This document shows, piece after piece, positions 63,005 to 64,000 of a DNA stretch of 64,000 nucleotides. This DNA is from Streptomyces sp. NRRL B-24484 (lineage in GTDB: Bacteria > Actinomycetota > Actinomycetes > Streptomycetales > Streptomycetaceae), in assembly GCF_000717715.1 (NCBI RefSeq), contig NZ_JOAI01000020.1:113497-177496 (forward strand), in the 5' to 3' direction. Each line of letters begins with the position of its first letter. Positions within the stretch are counted from its first letter, which is position 1. The notes beneath the pieces are model-generated. The model ran no database searches and was not told where the DNA came from. It worked only from the letters and a program-made list of their open reading frames with translations. Both the position numbers and the translations under genes were made by a program.

Positions 63005-63859
63005 GTGGGGGCCGGCCCCATCACCGAGGACTCCGCGGCCCACCGCCCAGGGGCCGGCGCGGCAGGCAGCGAGCGAGAACGCAGAGTCTGGCGCGCCGTA
63101 GCGATCATCGTTCTGACGCTCACCGTGCTCGCCGGGGCCGGGATGGCCTGGGGTGCGATGGCGTACCGGGCCACCACGACCTCGCGGACCTTCCTCGCCC
63201 CGGTCGCCGCGGTGGAGATCAATGCCGCAGGTGCCCAGGTACGGGTCGAGGCCGGTGCTCCGGACCGCGTCACGGTGGACCAACGGGCCGACTGGGCACT
63301 CCGGCAGCCCTCGGTCGACGAGAGCCTGCACGAGGGCACCCTCCGAATATCCGTTCACTGCGGCACTGTCGTCGGGCCACTGGACACCGACGCCTTCGGG
63401 TGCGGGCTCCTGCTCGACATCCGCATTCCGGCGGGGGTTCCGGTGCGCGCTCGGGGCACGTCCGGCGGGTTCACCGCCCGAGGGCTCTCCGGCGAGATCC
63501 GGGTAGAGACGACCTCGGGGGCGATCCGACTGGATGCGGTGAGCGGACCGGTGTGGGCGAAGGCCACCTCCGGGCAGATCACCGGCGAGGCCCTGGCCTC
63601 CAGCCGCATCCGCGCCGTCCTGACCTCCGGGCAGCTGCTGCTCATGTTCGCCCGCCCACCGGTGGAGGTGACCGCCACGGCCACCTCCGGCCAGGTCGAC
63701 CTCGGACTCCCGGCCGACCCTGCCGGCTACCGCATCGACCACCGCACCACCTCAGGCGCCGTGGACATCAGCCCGGCGCTGAGATCGGACACCTCCACCC
63801 ACCACATCGACATAGCCACCAGCTCCGGCCAGATCAGCGTGGAGAAGGCCACCACCTGA
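63005..63859 (+). CDS. DUF4097-type beta-helix membrane protein
   Basis: A 284-residue protein with one N-terminal membrane helix (VAIIVLTLTVLAGAGMAWGAM). An external domain follows, built of repeats in which TSG recurs about every 20 residues (RGTSGGFTARGL, ETTSGAIRLDAV, KATSGQITGEAL, TATSGQVDLGL). This is the DUF4097/adhesin-like beta-strand repeat seen beside envelope-stress systems. GTG 63005 follows the regulator stop by 1 nt, so it is the third gene of the kinase operon and may be a target or a sensor part. Confidence 0.88.
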   Translation: MGAGPITEDSAAHRPGAGAAGSERERRVWRAVAIIVLTLTVLAGAGMAWGAMAYRATTTSRTFLAPVAAVEINAAGAQVRVEAGAPDRVTVDQRADWALRQPSVDESLHEGTLRISVHCGTVVGPLDTDAFGCGLLLDIRIPAGVPVRARGTSGGFTARGLSGEIRVETTSGAIRLDAVSGPVWAKATSGQITGEALASSRIRAVLTSGQLLLMFARPPVEVTATATSGQVDLGLPADPAGYRIDHRTTSGAVDISPALRSDTSTHHIDIATSSGQISVEKATT

Positions 63860-64000
63860 CACTTCCCCGCACCCCACCGTCACCTGCACTGCGCGCACAC
63901 CCTCACCCTCACTCGCACCCTGCCCACACCCACACCCACCCCGCCCCCCGCGCCCACGCCAGCGCCCGGCCCCACCGCCCAGCTCCACCCCGCCCCGCGC
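63860..64000. other. C-rich low-complexity end of the window
   Basis: About 140 bp of CACCC-rich sequence without a gene or a clear terminator. Confidence 0.5.

Overview
The window is about 64 kb of very GC-rich DNA. Gene order, GTG/TTG start usage and protein families point to the chromosome core of a streptomycete (Streptomyces or Kitasatospora type). The order leuS ... comEA-comEC-holA-rpsT-lepA-hemW-hrcA-dnaJ-rsmE-phoH-ybeY-era-leuA-recO-uppS-zur-glyS is the usual one for that family. TTA codons are almost absent: I found one in a recognised gene (comEC) and one in an uncertain N-terminal extension. I saw no tRNA, rRNA, insertion sequence, prophage or CRISPR array. All names below come from reading motifs and comparing with remembered families; no database search was run.

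Layout. 1-8.5 kb: the 3' end of leuS, a WYL regulator, a membrane-anchored protein, a DegV protein and the DNA-uptake pair comEA-comEC. 8.6-13.4 kb: an XRE regulator, a small conserved protein, holA, a secreted or membrane hypothetical, rpsT and an ABM monooxygenase-like protein. 13.5-23.9 kb: lepA, an ECF41-type sigma factor, a two-gene heterodimeric ABC exporter, an acyl-CoA synthetase and hemW. 23.9-30.5 kb: a DUF3097 protein, a frameshifted conserved gene, the htpX-pspAB pair, and hrcA-dnaJ behind a CIRCE operator, then rsmE. 30.5-42.3 kb: a tricorn-like S41 protease, HIT protein, RNase Z, the phoH-ybeY-corC block, small proteins, an aldo/keto reductase, a degenerate cytidine-deaminase-like protein and era. 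42.4-49 kb: a protealysin-type M4 protease with its emfourin inhibitor, leuA behind a leucine leader peptide and attenuator, a TerB-like protein, recO and uppS. 49-52.4 kb: the zinc-uptake operon znuA-znuC-znuB-zur with two Zur-box-like sites. 52.8-57.1 kb: glyS, a long proline-rich hypothetical and a NADAR protein. 57.2-64 kb: an accessory-looking end with an MFS exporter divergent from an XRE regulator, a coupled pair of unknown genes, and a sensor kinase-response regulator-DUF4097 operon.

Several control circuits can be read directly: CIRCE for hrcA-dnaJ, leucine attenuation for leuA, Zur boxes for zinc uptake, two DnaA boxes in front of comEA, a perfect operator-like inverted repeat between the MFS exporter and its regulator, and a 48-bp palindrome placed exactly midway between two divergent operons at 61 kb. 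The most surprising points are that comEC appears to start at ATC and carries a TTA codon, the 48-bp palindrome, the one-base frameshift in the conserved gene at 25 kb, and a membrane-protein gene at 60 kb with no stop codon in frame. I found no clearly new multi-gene defence or biosynthetic system.
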